The notes beneath the pieces are model-generated. The model ran no database searches. It was not told where the DNA came from and worked only from the letters and a program-made list of their open reading frames with translations. DNA of 14,388 bases. Origin: JAZNQN01 sp045656005. Its GTDB lineage: Bacteria; Bacillota; Clostridia; UMGS1883; UMGS1540. A program made the translations under genes and the position numbers. Of the stretch, positions 1-6,760 are shown piece after piece; the first letter of the stretch is position 1; each line of letters starts with the position of its first letter. The stretch is taken from assembly GCA_045656005.1 (NCBI GenBank), contig JAZOQG010000012.1, positions 1-14,388 on the forward strand, written 5' to 3'.

Positions 1-19
1 TATAAAAATAAATTTACTA

Positions 20-48
20 TTGACTTTACTTTGATAAAGTGGTATTAT
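20..48 (+). promoter_or_regulatory. Sigma-A-type promoter of the amino-acid ABC transporter operon
   Basis: TTGACT (20-25) and TATTAT (43-48) are separated by exactly 17 bases, one mismatch each from the vegetative consensus. Transcription should start near 55, leaving a leader of about 38 bases before the lipoprotein ATG at 93. The spacer contains a small palindrome, ACTTT-GAT-AAAGT (28-40), placed where a repressor could block RNA polymerase. No regulator family can be assigned to it. Confidence 0.8.
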
Positions 49-92
49 GTTTATGTCGAAAGACGAAAAAATTTGTATTTAGGAGAATTATT

Positions 93-839
93 ATGAAAAA
101 ATTATTGGCAGTATTAATGGCAGCAGTTATGCTTTTTGCACTTTGTGCATGCGGCGAAAAGGCTGACAACAAACTCGTTATCGGTTACACAATCTATGAG
201 CCGATGAACTACATGGAAGATGGAAAACTTACAGGCTTTGACACAGAATTTGCTGAAGCTGTTTGTGCAAAGCTCGGTGTAACTCCTGAATTTCAGGAAA
301 TCAACTGGGACACAAAGTTTGTAACACTTGATGCAAAACAGATTGACTGCATCTGGAACGGTATGACAATTTCTGACGAAGTTCGGGCTAACTGTGCTGT
401 TTCAAAGGCTTACGTTAAAAATGCTCAGGTTGTTGTAATGGCTAAAGACAAAATCGAAAGCTACAAAGATGTTGAAAGTCTTAAAGGTCTCAAATTTGCA
501 GCAGAAGCAGGTTCTGCAGGCGAAGCTGCTATAAAAGAAAATGGTCTTGACGGTGCTTACTCACCTGTAGCTGCACAGACAGATGCACTTTTGGCAGTAG
601 TTGGCGGTCAGGCTGATGCTTGCGTTATCGACATCACAATGGCAAAATCAATGACTGCTGAAGGCACAAGCTACGATGCTCTTACATATTCTCTCGAACT
701 TACTTCCGAAGAATATGGTATTGGTTTCAGAAAAGACTCCGACCTTACTGAAAAAGTTAATGCTATTATCGACGAGCTCAAAGCAGACGGCACACTCGAT
801 GCACTTGCTGAAAAATATGAGCTTAATCTCGCTCTTTAA
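93..839 (+). CDS. Polar amino-acid ABC transporter substrate-binding lipoprotein (SBP_bac_3)
   Basis: Extracellular lipid-anchored receptor that captures an amino acid and delivers it to the permease encoded next. The 248-residue protein starts with a lipoprotein signal peptide; the lipobox is LCAC with Cys20 as the lipidated residue. The mature part has the layout of solute-binding family 3. GKLTGFDTEF (44-53) follows the first strand. NGMTISDEVR (89-98) ends in the Arg that usually holds the ligand carboxylate. EAGSAGEAA lies near 138-146, and Asp180 in VIDITM usually contacts the ligand amino group. ATG at 93 is preceded by AGGAGA at 81-86. An upstream in-frame GTG at 39 is rejected because it lies before the predicted transcription start and would bury the signal peptide. 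The exact substrate (glutamine, cystine, arginine or other) cannot be read from sequence. Confidence 0.93.
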   Translation: MKKLLAVLMAAVMLFALCACGEKADNKLVIGYTIYEPMNYMEDGKLTGFDTEFAEAVCAKLGVTPEFQEINWDTKFVTLDAKQIDCIWNGMTISDEVRANCAVSKAYVKNAQVVVMAKDKIESYKDVESLKGLKFAAEAGSAGEAAIKENGLDGAYSPVAAQTDALLAVVGGQADACVIDITMAKSMTAEGTSYDALTYSLELTSEEYGIGFRKDSDLTEKVNAIIDELKADGTLDALAEKYELNLAL

Positions 840-860
840 TACAAAAATCTGATTAAAACG

Positions 861-893
861 AAGGAGCTGTAAAAATTTTTTACAGCTCCTTTT
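861..893 (+). terminator. Intra-operon hairpin between binding-protein and permease genes
   Basis: AAGGAGCTGTAAAAA (861-875) is perfectly complementary to 877-891 and is followed by only a short T-run ending at 893. It sits between the lipoprotein stop (839) and the permease ribosome binding site (about 897-902). It most likely terminates part of the transcripts or protects the upstream message, so the binding protein is made in excess. No separate permease promoter is visible. Confidence 0.7.
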
Positions 894-909
894 GATAGGG
901 AAGTATATT

Positions 910-1551
910 ATGTTTATTACTGTAACTTTAAGTCTTCTTGAAGGCTTATGGACAACATTTAAAATATTTGCGCTCACTCTTTTGATGGCTCTGCCTCTGG
1001 GACTTTTAATTTCATTTGGTTCCATGAGCAAATTTGCCGTTATCAAGTGGCCGATTAAGCTCCTTATTTGGGTTATAAGAGGAACTCCTCTTATGCTTCA
1101 GCTTATTGTTTTCGGATTTGGCCCGGGGCTACTGGGAATTGACGGAATGAACACCTTTGTTGCCGTGATGATAGCTTTCGTATTAAATTATGCGTGCTAT
1201 TTCTCCGAAATTTTCAGAGGTGGGATTGAAGGCATTCCCAAAGGGCAATATGAGGCAGGATATGTTCTTGGCATGACTAAAAAACAAGTGTTTTTTAAGG
1301 TTATTTTAATGCAGGTTATAAAACGCATTATTCCGCCTATGAGCAACGAGTTTTTAACCCTTGTTAAAGACACTTCCCTCGCGAACACCATAATGATTTA
1401 TGAAATTACATGGAATGCAAAGCGCTTTATGAACAGTGCCCATATTTTGTGGCCGCTTTTCTATTCAGGTCTTTTCTATCTTGCCTTTAACGGCATACTG
1501 ACTTTGATTTTCGGATACATAGAAAAGAAAATGGACTATTATAAAAGTTAG
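910..1551 (+). CDS. Polar amino-acid ABC transporter permease (HisM/GlnP family)
   Basis: Inner-membrane channel subunit of the importer, 213 residues, the normal size for a HisMQ-type permease. The conserved RGTPLMLQL (57-65) is present. So is the cytoplasmic EAA coupling loop, about 100-141, with EAGYVLGMTKKQVFFKV (115-131) and the typical IIPP that follows. Several hydrophobic segments flank this loop. The start is placed at ATG 910, which follows AGGGAAG with good spacing. An in-frame TTG at 892 lies inside the tail of the upstream hairpin and is unlikely. A single permease gene implies a homodimer. The ATPase gene follows after 12 bases. Confidence 0.92.
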   Translation: MFITVTLSLLEGLWTTFKIFALTLLMALPLGLLISFGSMSKFAVIKWPIKLLIWVIRGTPLMLQLIVFGFGPGLLGIDGMNTFVAVMIAFVLNYACYFSEIFRGGIEGIPKGQYEAGYVLGMTKKQVFFKVILMQVIKRIIPPMSNEFLTLVKDTSLANTIMIYEITWNAKRFMNSAHILWPLFYSGLFYLAFNGILTLIFGYIEKKMDYYKS

Positions 1552-1563
1552 AGAGGTTTTCAC

Positions 1564-2313
1564 ATGGCTATTATAGAGGCTACAAATATATGCAAAAGCT
1601 TTGGCAAACTTGAAGTTTTAAAAGGCATTGAATTTAAGATTGATGCGGGCGAGGTTGTTGCAATTATCGGCCCTTCGGGAAGCGGTAAATCAACATTCCT
1701 CCGTTGCCTTAATAAGCTTGAAACAATACAAGACGGAACTATCAGGATTGATGGCGACACGATGGTTGAAAACGGAAAATATATTCCTGAAAAAGAAATA
1801 AGACCTATTATTAAAAAAATGGGTATGGTTTTTCAGAATTTCAACCTTTTCCCTCAAAAATCTGTACTTAAAAACATAATCGAGGCTCCTATGCTTGTAA
1901 ACGGAGAATCTTTGGACGATGCTACCGCCTATGCCATGGAGCTTTTGGAAGATGTGGGGCTTACTGCAAAGGTAAACTCCTACCCTTGCGAACTTTCGGG
2001 CGGTCAGCAGCAAAGAGTGGCTATAGCCCGTGCACTTGCAATGCGTCCGCAGGTTATGCTTTTTGACGAGCCTACTTCCGCTCTCGACCCCGAGCTTACG
2101 GGTGAAGTTTTAAAGGTTATAAAATCCCTTGCCGCGCAGAATATGACTATGCTCATTGTAACTCACGAAATGGCTTTTGCCAGAGAGGTTGCAGACAGAG
2201 TAATATTTATGGACGAGGGAACAATAATCGTAAACGATGTCCCTGAAAAGGTTTTCTCAAGCGAAATAGAATCGCCCAGAATTAAATCGTTTTTAAGTAA
2301 ATTTGAGGGCTGA
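1564..2313 (+). CDS. Polar amino-acid ABC transporter ATP-binding protein (GlnQ/HisP family)
   Basis: Cytoplasmic ATPase that powers the importer. All nucleotide-binding motifs are intact in the 249-residue chain: Walker A GPSGSGKST (36-44), Q-loop Gln91, signature LSGGQQQR (144-151), Walker B VMLFDEP with catalytic Glu169, D-loop SALD (172-175) and switch His201 in THE. The overall match is to the amino-acid (GlnQ) branch, including the DGTIRIDG region after Walker A. GAGAGG lies just upstream of ATG 1564. The last codons (KFEG) include the GAGGG that serves as ribosome binding site for miaB, so the two genes are probably translationally linked. Confidence 0.95.
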   Translation: MAIIEATNICKSFGKLEVLKGIEFKIDAGEVVAIIGPSGSGKSTFLRCLNKLETIQDGTIRIDGDTMVENGKYIPEKEIRPIIKKMGMVFQNFNLFPQKSVLKNIIEAPMLVNGESLDDATAYAMELLEDVGLTAKVNSYPCELSGGQQQRVAIARALAMRPQVMLFDEPTSALDPELTGEVLKVIKSLAAQNMTMLIVTHEMAFAREVADRVIFMDEGTIIVNDVPEKVFSSEIESPRIKSFLSKFEG

Positions 2314-2316
2314 AAT

Positions 2317-3666
2317 ATGGAGAATATTAAAAATGTTGCGGATTTTTTTGGAGACAGGAAACCGCTTGCACTTATAAATACATTTGGTTGTCAGCAAAAC
2401 GAAAATGACAGCGAGAAAATAATGGGTCTGCTTTCCGAAATGGGTTACGGTTTTACCGATAACCCTTCTAAAGCCGACCTTGTTATATTTAACACATGTG
2501 CCATAAGAGAAAACGCAGAGAAAAAGGTTTATGGCATGCTTGGAGCGCTCAAGCCTTTAAAAGAAATTCGTCCTTCACTCGTTATTGCTCTTTGCGGATG
2601 CATGGCAAACGAGGAGCACAACGTTAAAAGGCTTAAAAGCACCTTCAGGCAGGTTGACATTGTGTTTGGTACAAACTCCCTCCATAAGTTCCCTTCTCTG
2701 CTTTTAGGCGTGCTTAAAACGCGGCAGAAGGCATTTTTAACAGAAGAAGATTATGAAATACATGAAGGTGTGCCAACACTTCGCAAAAGTCCCTTAAAAG
2801 TTGGTGTTCCGATTATGTATGGCTGCAACAACTTCTGTTCCTATTGCATTGTGCCTTATGTAAGAGGCAGAGAAAGAAGCCGTGATGAAGCTGAAATTAT
2901 AAAAGAGGTTATTGCCGCCAAGGAAAATGGTGCGAAGGAAGTAATGCTTTTAGGGCAGAATGTAAATTCCTACGGAGGCGGCGGTGATAAATTTGCCTCT
3001 CTTCTTGAAAAGGTAAGCGACACGGGAATTGAAAGGGTAAGGTTTATGACCTCCCACCCGAAAGATATAAAAGACAGTGTTATAAAGGTAATGGCAGAGA
3101 GAGACAATATTTGCAAAAGCCTTCATCTCCCCCTTCAGGCGGGAAGTAATGCGGTTTTAAAGGCCATGAACAGAAAATATACGAAAGAATGGTTTTTGGA
3201 AAAAACTGAGGCGGTTAAAGAGGCAATGCCCTCCATCACCATGACTACTGATATAATTGTAGGTTTTCCCGGAGAAACCACACCTGATTTTTATGAAACA
3301 CTTGACGTTTTGGGAAAAGTAAGGTTTGACATGATTTTTTCGTTTATTTTCTCTCCGCGAAAGGGCACACCAGCAGAAAAAATAGCAGATGTTATATCCG
3401 ATGATGAGAAAAAAGCAAACTTTGAAAAACTACTTGAATTTCAAAACGAAATTTCCCTTCAAAAGAACAAGGACATGCTTGGCACTATTCAGAAAGTGCT
3501 CATAGAAGGCGAAAGCAAAACAAACTCTTCGGTTTTGACAGGCAGAACGGAAGGAAACAAAATTGTAAATTTTGAGGGTGACAAATCCCTTGTGGGAACA
3601 ATTTGTAATGTGGAAATTACGGAAGTGGGAACATTTAATTTAACAGGAATAATAAGAAAAGTGTAG
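2317..3666 (+). CDS. miaB: tRNA-2-methylthio-N6-dimethylallyladenosine synthase MiaB
   Basis: Radical-SAM methylthiotransferase that converts i6A37 to ms2i6A37 in tRNAs reading UNN codons. The 449-residue protein has the full MiaB layout. The N-terminal UPF0004 domain carries three cluster cysteines, Cys25 (FGCQQNEND), Cys61 (FNTCAIREN) and Cys95 (GCMANEE). The radical-SAM CxxxCxxC is Cys170-Cys174-Cys177 (YGCNNFCSYCIVPYVRGRE). The region from about 390 to the end fits a TRAM RNA-binding domain. The FGCQQNEND start region and the length favour MiaB over MtaB or RimO. Its ATG lies 3 bases after the ATPase stop, with GAGGG inside the upstream gene, so it is cotranscribed with the importer. The last seven codons lie in one arm of a perfect inverted repeat shared with the convergent SOD-like gene. 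Confidence 0.95.
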   Translation: MENIKNVADFFGDRKPLALINTFGCQQNENDSEKIMGLLSEMGYGFTDNPSKADLVIFNTCAIRENAEKKVYGMLGALKPLKEIRPSLVIALCGCMANEEHNVKRLKSTFRQVDIVFGTNSLHKFPSLLLGVLKTRQKAFLTEEDYEIHEGVPTLRKSPLKVGVPIMYGCNNFCSYCIVPYVRGRERSRDEAEIIKEVIAAKENGAKEVMLLGQNVNSYGGGGDKFASLLEKVSDTGIERVRFMTSHPKDIKDSVIKVMAERDNICKSLHLPLQAGSNAVLKAMNRKYTKEWFLEKTEAVKEAMPSITMTTDIIVGFPGETTPDFYETLDVLGKVRFDMIFSFIFSPRKGTPAEKIADVISDDEKKANFEKLLEFQNEISLQKNKDMLGTIQKVLIEGESKTNSSVLTGRTEGNKIVNFEGDKSLVGTICNVEITEVGTFNLTGIIRKV

Positions 3667-3692
3667 CAATGCTACACTTTTCTTATTATTCC
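3646..3692. terminator. Bidirectional terminator: 22-bp perfect inverted repeat covering two gene ends
   Basis: Bases 3646-3667 are the exact reverse complement of 3671-3692, with the loop AAT. The core GTGTAGC-AAT-GCTACAC is followed on each strand by TTTTCTTATT, so it can end both miaB (+) and the SOD-like gene (-). The arms include the final seven codons, stop included, of each gene. Both proteins therefore end in GIIRKV through identical codons. Confidence 0.85.
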
Positions 3693-4118
3693 GCATGCAA
3701 TTTTTATGCCGGGATTTCCTGCAGGTTGAGAATAAAAATCATCTGTACCGCTATGAATTACAAGGGTTTTGCCTATAACTTCATCGACGGAAAATCTATT
3801 TGTCAAAACAGACATATATGCCTCTCCGTTATTTGAAAAAAGTGGTGGCAAATCGCCTGCATGTCTTGGATGGGACATATTCTGCGGGTTATAATGTCCC
3901 ATACTGTCAGCGAAATCCTCTCCCCCGCAACTTTTGCCTGCGTGGACATGAAGTGCGAAATAATCAGTTACGTTATCCTTTGGAAGTCCATAAACATGAA
4001 TATATATCAAAACACCGTTTCTTTTTTGATAAAAATCTGCTCTTCCAACCAGATTTGGTGCCCGCATACTGCCCCTCAAATGAGCAGTTGCATTAGGCTT
4101 CACAGTGTTCATTTCCAT
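3672..4118 (-). CDS. Cu/Zn superoxide dismutase family protein, no signal peptide (sodC-like)
   Basis: Predicted 148-residue Cu/Zn-SOD fold protein that would dismutate superoxide. All metal ligands can be placed by comparison with human SOD1: copper ligands His57, His59, His75 and His122; zinc ligands His75 (bridging), His83, His86 and Asp89. Cys64 and Cys142 match the disulfide pair, and GNPGIKIACGII (134-145) matches the family's C-terminal segment. The electrostatic-guidance Arg (Arg143 of SOD1) is Lys139 here. There is no signal peptide, whereas most bacterial SodC proteins are exported. ATG 4118 has a strong AAGGGGTGAT site 7 bases before it, but that site is buried in a hairpin. The gene follows the MBOAT gene by 54 bases. 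Family assignment is firm; activity is not proven. Confidence 0.88.
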   Translation of the reverse strand: MEMNTVKPNATAHLRGSMRAPNLVGRADFYQKRNGVLIYIHVYGLPKDNVTDYFALHVHAGKSCGGEDFADSMGHYNPQNMSHPRHAGDLPPLFSNNGEAYMSVLTNRFSVDEVIGKTLVIHSGTDDFYSQPAGNPGIKIACGIIRKV

Positions 4119-4120
4119 AA

Positions 4121-4167
4121 AATCACCCCTTAAAGTATATTATGTAAATATGCTTTAAGGGGTGATT
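4121..4167 (-). promoter_or_regulatory. RNA hairpin sequestering the SOD-like gene's ribosome binding site
   Basis: Bases 4121-4135 and 4153-4167 form a perfect 15-bp inverted repeat with a 17-base loop. In the minus-strand transcript the downstream arm contains the whole Shine-Dalgarno AAGGGGTGAT and ends 2 bases before the ATG. When folded, the site would be closed. The arm is followed only by TTTT, part of which is leader, so it could also act as a weak terminator for the MBOAT transcript. A DNA operator for a dimeric repressor is a further possibility. The A/T-rich loop could contain a weak promoter, but none is convincing. Confidence 0.65.
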
Positions 4168-4172
4168 AATTA

Positions 4173-5579
4173 TTAAAACCTGAAATATATAAACGGATTA
4201 TATGTTGAGCTTAATGTAAACATAATGCATATTGCCAGAAGCAAGATATAAAGAACATTACTTATACAAAGTACCGCTCCGCTCTCTGCTTTTTTAAGTT
4301 TGGGATATATGGGAAGCATGCATATAAGACCGAGAGGAATATAGAATATTCCTTTTAAGATATCGGAATTTGCCGAAATAGCTCCACTTAAGTCTGTTGG
4401 TATAAACGAGAACATTATCCTTATTGTTTCTCCAAGCTGAGCAAAGTCTGTGATATTAAATATTACCCAACCTATTAAAACAAAGAACATGCAGTAAATC
4501 CAGCGGAATATTTTGGGTAGTTTTTCAAGAGCCTTGCCAAATACCATTTTTTCAAGAAGCAAAAGTGCTCCATAATAAAGTCCCCATATTATAAAGTTCC
4601 ACTGCGCACCGTGCCAGAAGCCTGTAAGTCCCCAAACGGCAAAGATATTTAAAATAAATCTGCCCTTTTTAACCCTGTTTCCGCCAAGGGGAATATAGAT
4701 ATAATCCCTAAACCATGTGGAAAGCGATATATGCCATCTTCTCCAAAACTCTGTAATCGAAAGGGAAATATAAGGATAATTAAAGTTTTCAAGAAAATGA
4801 AAACCAAACATTTTTCCAAGACCGATTGCCATATCGCTATAACCCGAAAAATCAAAATAAATCTGCAGTGCATAAGCTATAGCGGCAATCCAGTACATTC
4901 CGCTCCCGTAAACCGAAGGGTCTCCGCCATAAATAATTTCTGCAATTTTTGCAACATTATTTGCAACGATAATCTTTTTTCCAAGACCTAAGATAAATCT
5001 TTTAAGTCCCTCTGTAACTTCATTAAAGCTTTCCTGTCTATGTAAAATTTCATCCTCTACCGTCTGATACCTTACAATAGGCCCTGCAATAAGCTGAGGG
5101 AAAAAGCTAACATAAAGAGTAAGATAAAAGAAATTTTTCTGCACACCGACTTCCTTTTTATAAAGGTCAAATACATAGGAAAGTATCTGAAAAGTATAAA
5201 AGCTTATGCCGATTGGCAAAACAATCTCCGCTATCTTTATCCTGCCGCCAAACAAAAGATTTAAATTCTCACACACAAAGCCAAGATATTTAAAAACAAA
5301 AAGATTAAGCGTGAGCAAAATTGTGGTTACAATGAACACGGATTTTTTTGCTCCATGCTTTTCTTCTTTATCAAATTTATCAATAAACAATCCACCTATG
5401 TACGCAACAAGTGATGCGAGAAGCATCATTATAACAAATTTAGGTTCTCCCCATGCATAGAAGATAAGAGATGCCACAAGAAGCACGGTATTGCGGTACA
5501 CTCTGTTTCTGCATATATAATAAAGCAAAAACACTATGGGAAAAAAGAAATATAAAAACGTTAAACTACTGAAAACCAT
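4173..5579 (-). CDS. MBOAT family O-acyltransferase (AlgI-like)
   Basis: Polytopic membrane protein expected to move acyl (usually acetyl) groups across the membrane onto an extracytoplasmic polysaccharide or envelope polymer. At 468 residues it has AlgI size and the typical N-terminus MVFSSLTFLYFFFP. Recognisable family segments are LPIGISFYTFQ (121-131), FFPQLIAGPIVRY (159-171), FDFSGYSDMAIG (242-253) and EFWRRWHISLSTWFRDY (277-293). The last includes His283, and GFWHGAQWNFIIWG (320-333) carries the family's invariant His323. GGAGG lies 10 bases before the ATG. It starts 5 bases after the DHHW protein gene, the usual AlgI/AlgJ-like pairing, so the two very likely act together. The polymer acetylated is unknown; no polysaccharide synthesis genes are nearby. 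Confidence 0.92.
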   Translation of the reverse strand: MVFSSLTFLYFFFPIVFLLYYICRNRVYRNTVLLVASLIFYAWGEPKFVIMMLLASLVAYIGGLFIDKFDKEEKHGAKKSVFIVTTILLTLNLFVFKYLGFVCENLNLLFGGRIKIAEIVLPIGISFYTFQILSYVFDLYKKEVGVQKNFFYLTLYVSFFPQLIAGPIVRYQTVEDEILHRQESFNEVTEGLKRFILGLGKKIIVANNVAKIAEIIYGGDPSVYGSGMYWIAAIAYALQIYFDFSGYSDMAIGLGKMFGFHFLENFNYPYISLSITEFWRRWHISLSTWFRDYIYIPLGGNRVKKGRFILNIFAVWGLTGFWHGAQWNFIIWGLYYGALLLLEKMVFGKALEKLPKIFRWIYCMFFVLIGWVIFNITDFAQLGETIRIMFSFIPTDLSGAISANSDILKGIFYIPLGLICMLPIYPKLKKAESGAVLCISNVLYILLLAICIMFTLSSTYNPFIYFRF

Positions 5580-5584
5580 AACTC

Positions 5585-6745
5585 TTAATCCTCCGGCACA
5601 AATTCATCGCTTACAAAATAGTCAATATTTCCTATAAGCAAAACTTTTTTAATATTCTTTTCATTAAGATACTGTTTAAGATGAAACTCCTTGCCTACGA
5701 GGGGCTGATAATATCGCAAATCTATGGAATATGTTTTATTAAAATGTGTTGACAAAAGCTTTAATATTGCGTTATCATAAGACTCACCGATTATAAGTAT
5801 ATCTTCTTTTTCAGGGCTATTGGTATCAAATATAATTTCACCCATATCGCCACCATAAAAAAGACCGTAGTTTGAGTGTTGCTCTCCTCCGTTTTTATAA
5901 GCATCCTGCTCACCATAAGTAGAATTTGCAGTTTCGTTTACGGTTATATCCATTTCGGGGAAATTATATTTAAAAGCTACAAAATCCTCGCTATAGCTTG
6001 CAGCATCACTACTTTGAGCTTTTGAGCCTGAAAATGGCTCGGGAAGAGTATATTCGCCTTCAGGAGATAGCGCTCCTTCTTTACCAAGTAATCTTATAAC
6101 TTCAAGATACCCTTTATATGAGCCTGCTGCTTTCCAATGGTGGTCCGTGCGATAAAAATTTTCAGCAAAATCCTTGAAATTATCAACTTTAAACGCTGAC
6201 ATTTTCTCATCAGGCAAATTTAAACCATTTTTTAAATACTCGAAGGCACCGAGTTTTTCTCCGGTTTCAAAATTTATGTCTGTATCTTTTTCAATGTAAT
6301 AAATATAAAAATCCTTATCGGAATACTTTTTGAACATACTGTTGTATGTCGCAATTCTTTTATCAAGACTATCTTTTACAATATCAAAGCTACTGGGATT
6401 AAAAACAAGGTAGTCGCCATAAATATTTTTATCACCGAGTTTTATATATTTTTCTGTCTCTCCGCCAAAAAATGTCAGCATCTTTTTGACAAATGCGGAA
6501 TTTGTATCGTTATATAGTTTTTTCATTTTTTCGGCAAAATGCACCTGATCTGCAAGGGTTTTTTCTGTGCTGTCCTGAAAATTCCCGCTCATTGCCGCTG
6601 AAAACGAAAAAGGCATCAATTTTTCGGCATAACGATTTTCAAGCTCGTTTATCTCCACAGGAAAAAACAAAGCCTTTACAAGTCCGCTTAAAAGTGCCAA
6701 AAATATTATTGCTACAAAAATAATATTAATTACTTTATTTTTCAT
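5585..6745 (-). CDS. DHHW/AlgJ-like membrane-anchored protein, partner of the MBOAT acyltransferase
   Basis: Likely extracytoplasmic SGNH-type hydrolase/acetyltransferase that receives the acyl group from the MBOAT protein and transfers it to a polymer. The 386-residue chain starts with an uncleaved-type anchor (about 5-28). ELENRYAEKLMPF (34-46) resembles the ENR..P segment of DHHW-family proteins. The defining RTDHHWKAAG (199-208) supplies the Asp/His pair (Asp201, His203). A second conserved block ILIIGESYDNAI (316-327) holds Ser322 in the place of the SGNH nucleophile; the usual Asp before it is Glu here. AAAGGAAGG precedes ATG 6745. The gene begins 15 bases after the CLC stop, suggesting cotranscription. 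Family placement is good; the reaction is inferred from the gene pair. Confidence 0.85.
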   Translation of the reverse strand: MKNKVINIIFVAIIFLALLSGLVKALFFPVEINELENRYAEKLMPFSFSAAMSGNFQDSTEKTLADQVHFAEKMKKLYNDTNSAFVKKMLTFFGGETEKYIKLGDKNIYGDYLVFNPSSFDIVKDSLDKRIATYNSMFKKYSDKDFYIYYIEKDTDINFETGEKLGAFEYLKNGLNLPDEKMSAFKVDNFKDFAENFYRTDHHWKAAGSYKGYLEVIRLLGKEGALSPEGEYTLPEPFSGSKAQSSDAASYSEDFVAFKYNFPEMDITVNETANSTYGEQDAYKNGGEQHSNYGLFYGGDMGEIIFDTNSPEKEDILIIGESYDNAILKLLSTHFNKTYSIDLRYYQPLVGKEFHLKQYLNEKNIKKVLLIGNIDYFVSDEFVPED

Positions 6746-6760
6746 AAGGCCTTCCTTTCA

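Noticed and set aside
648..1046. 132-codon minus-strand frame across the binding-protein/permease junction
   Set aside because: It is antisense to two well-supported genes and to the terminator between them.
3800..4133. Plus-strand frames of 90-98 codons across the SOD-like gene
   Set aside because: They are antisense to a clear Cu/Zn-SOD-like gene with all its ligands, have no ribosome binding site and resemble no protein family.
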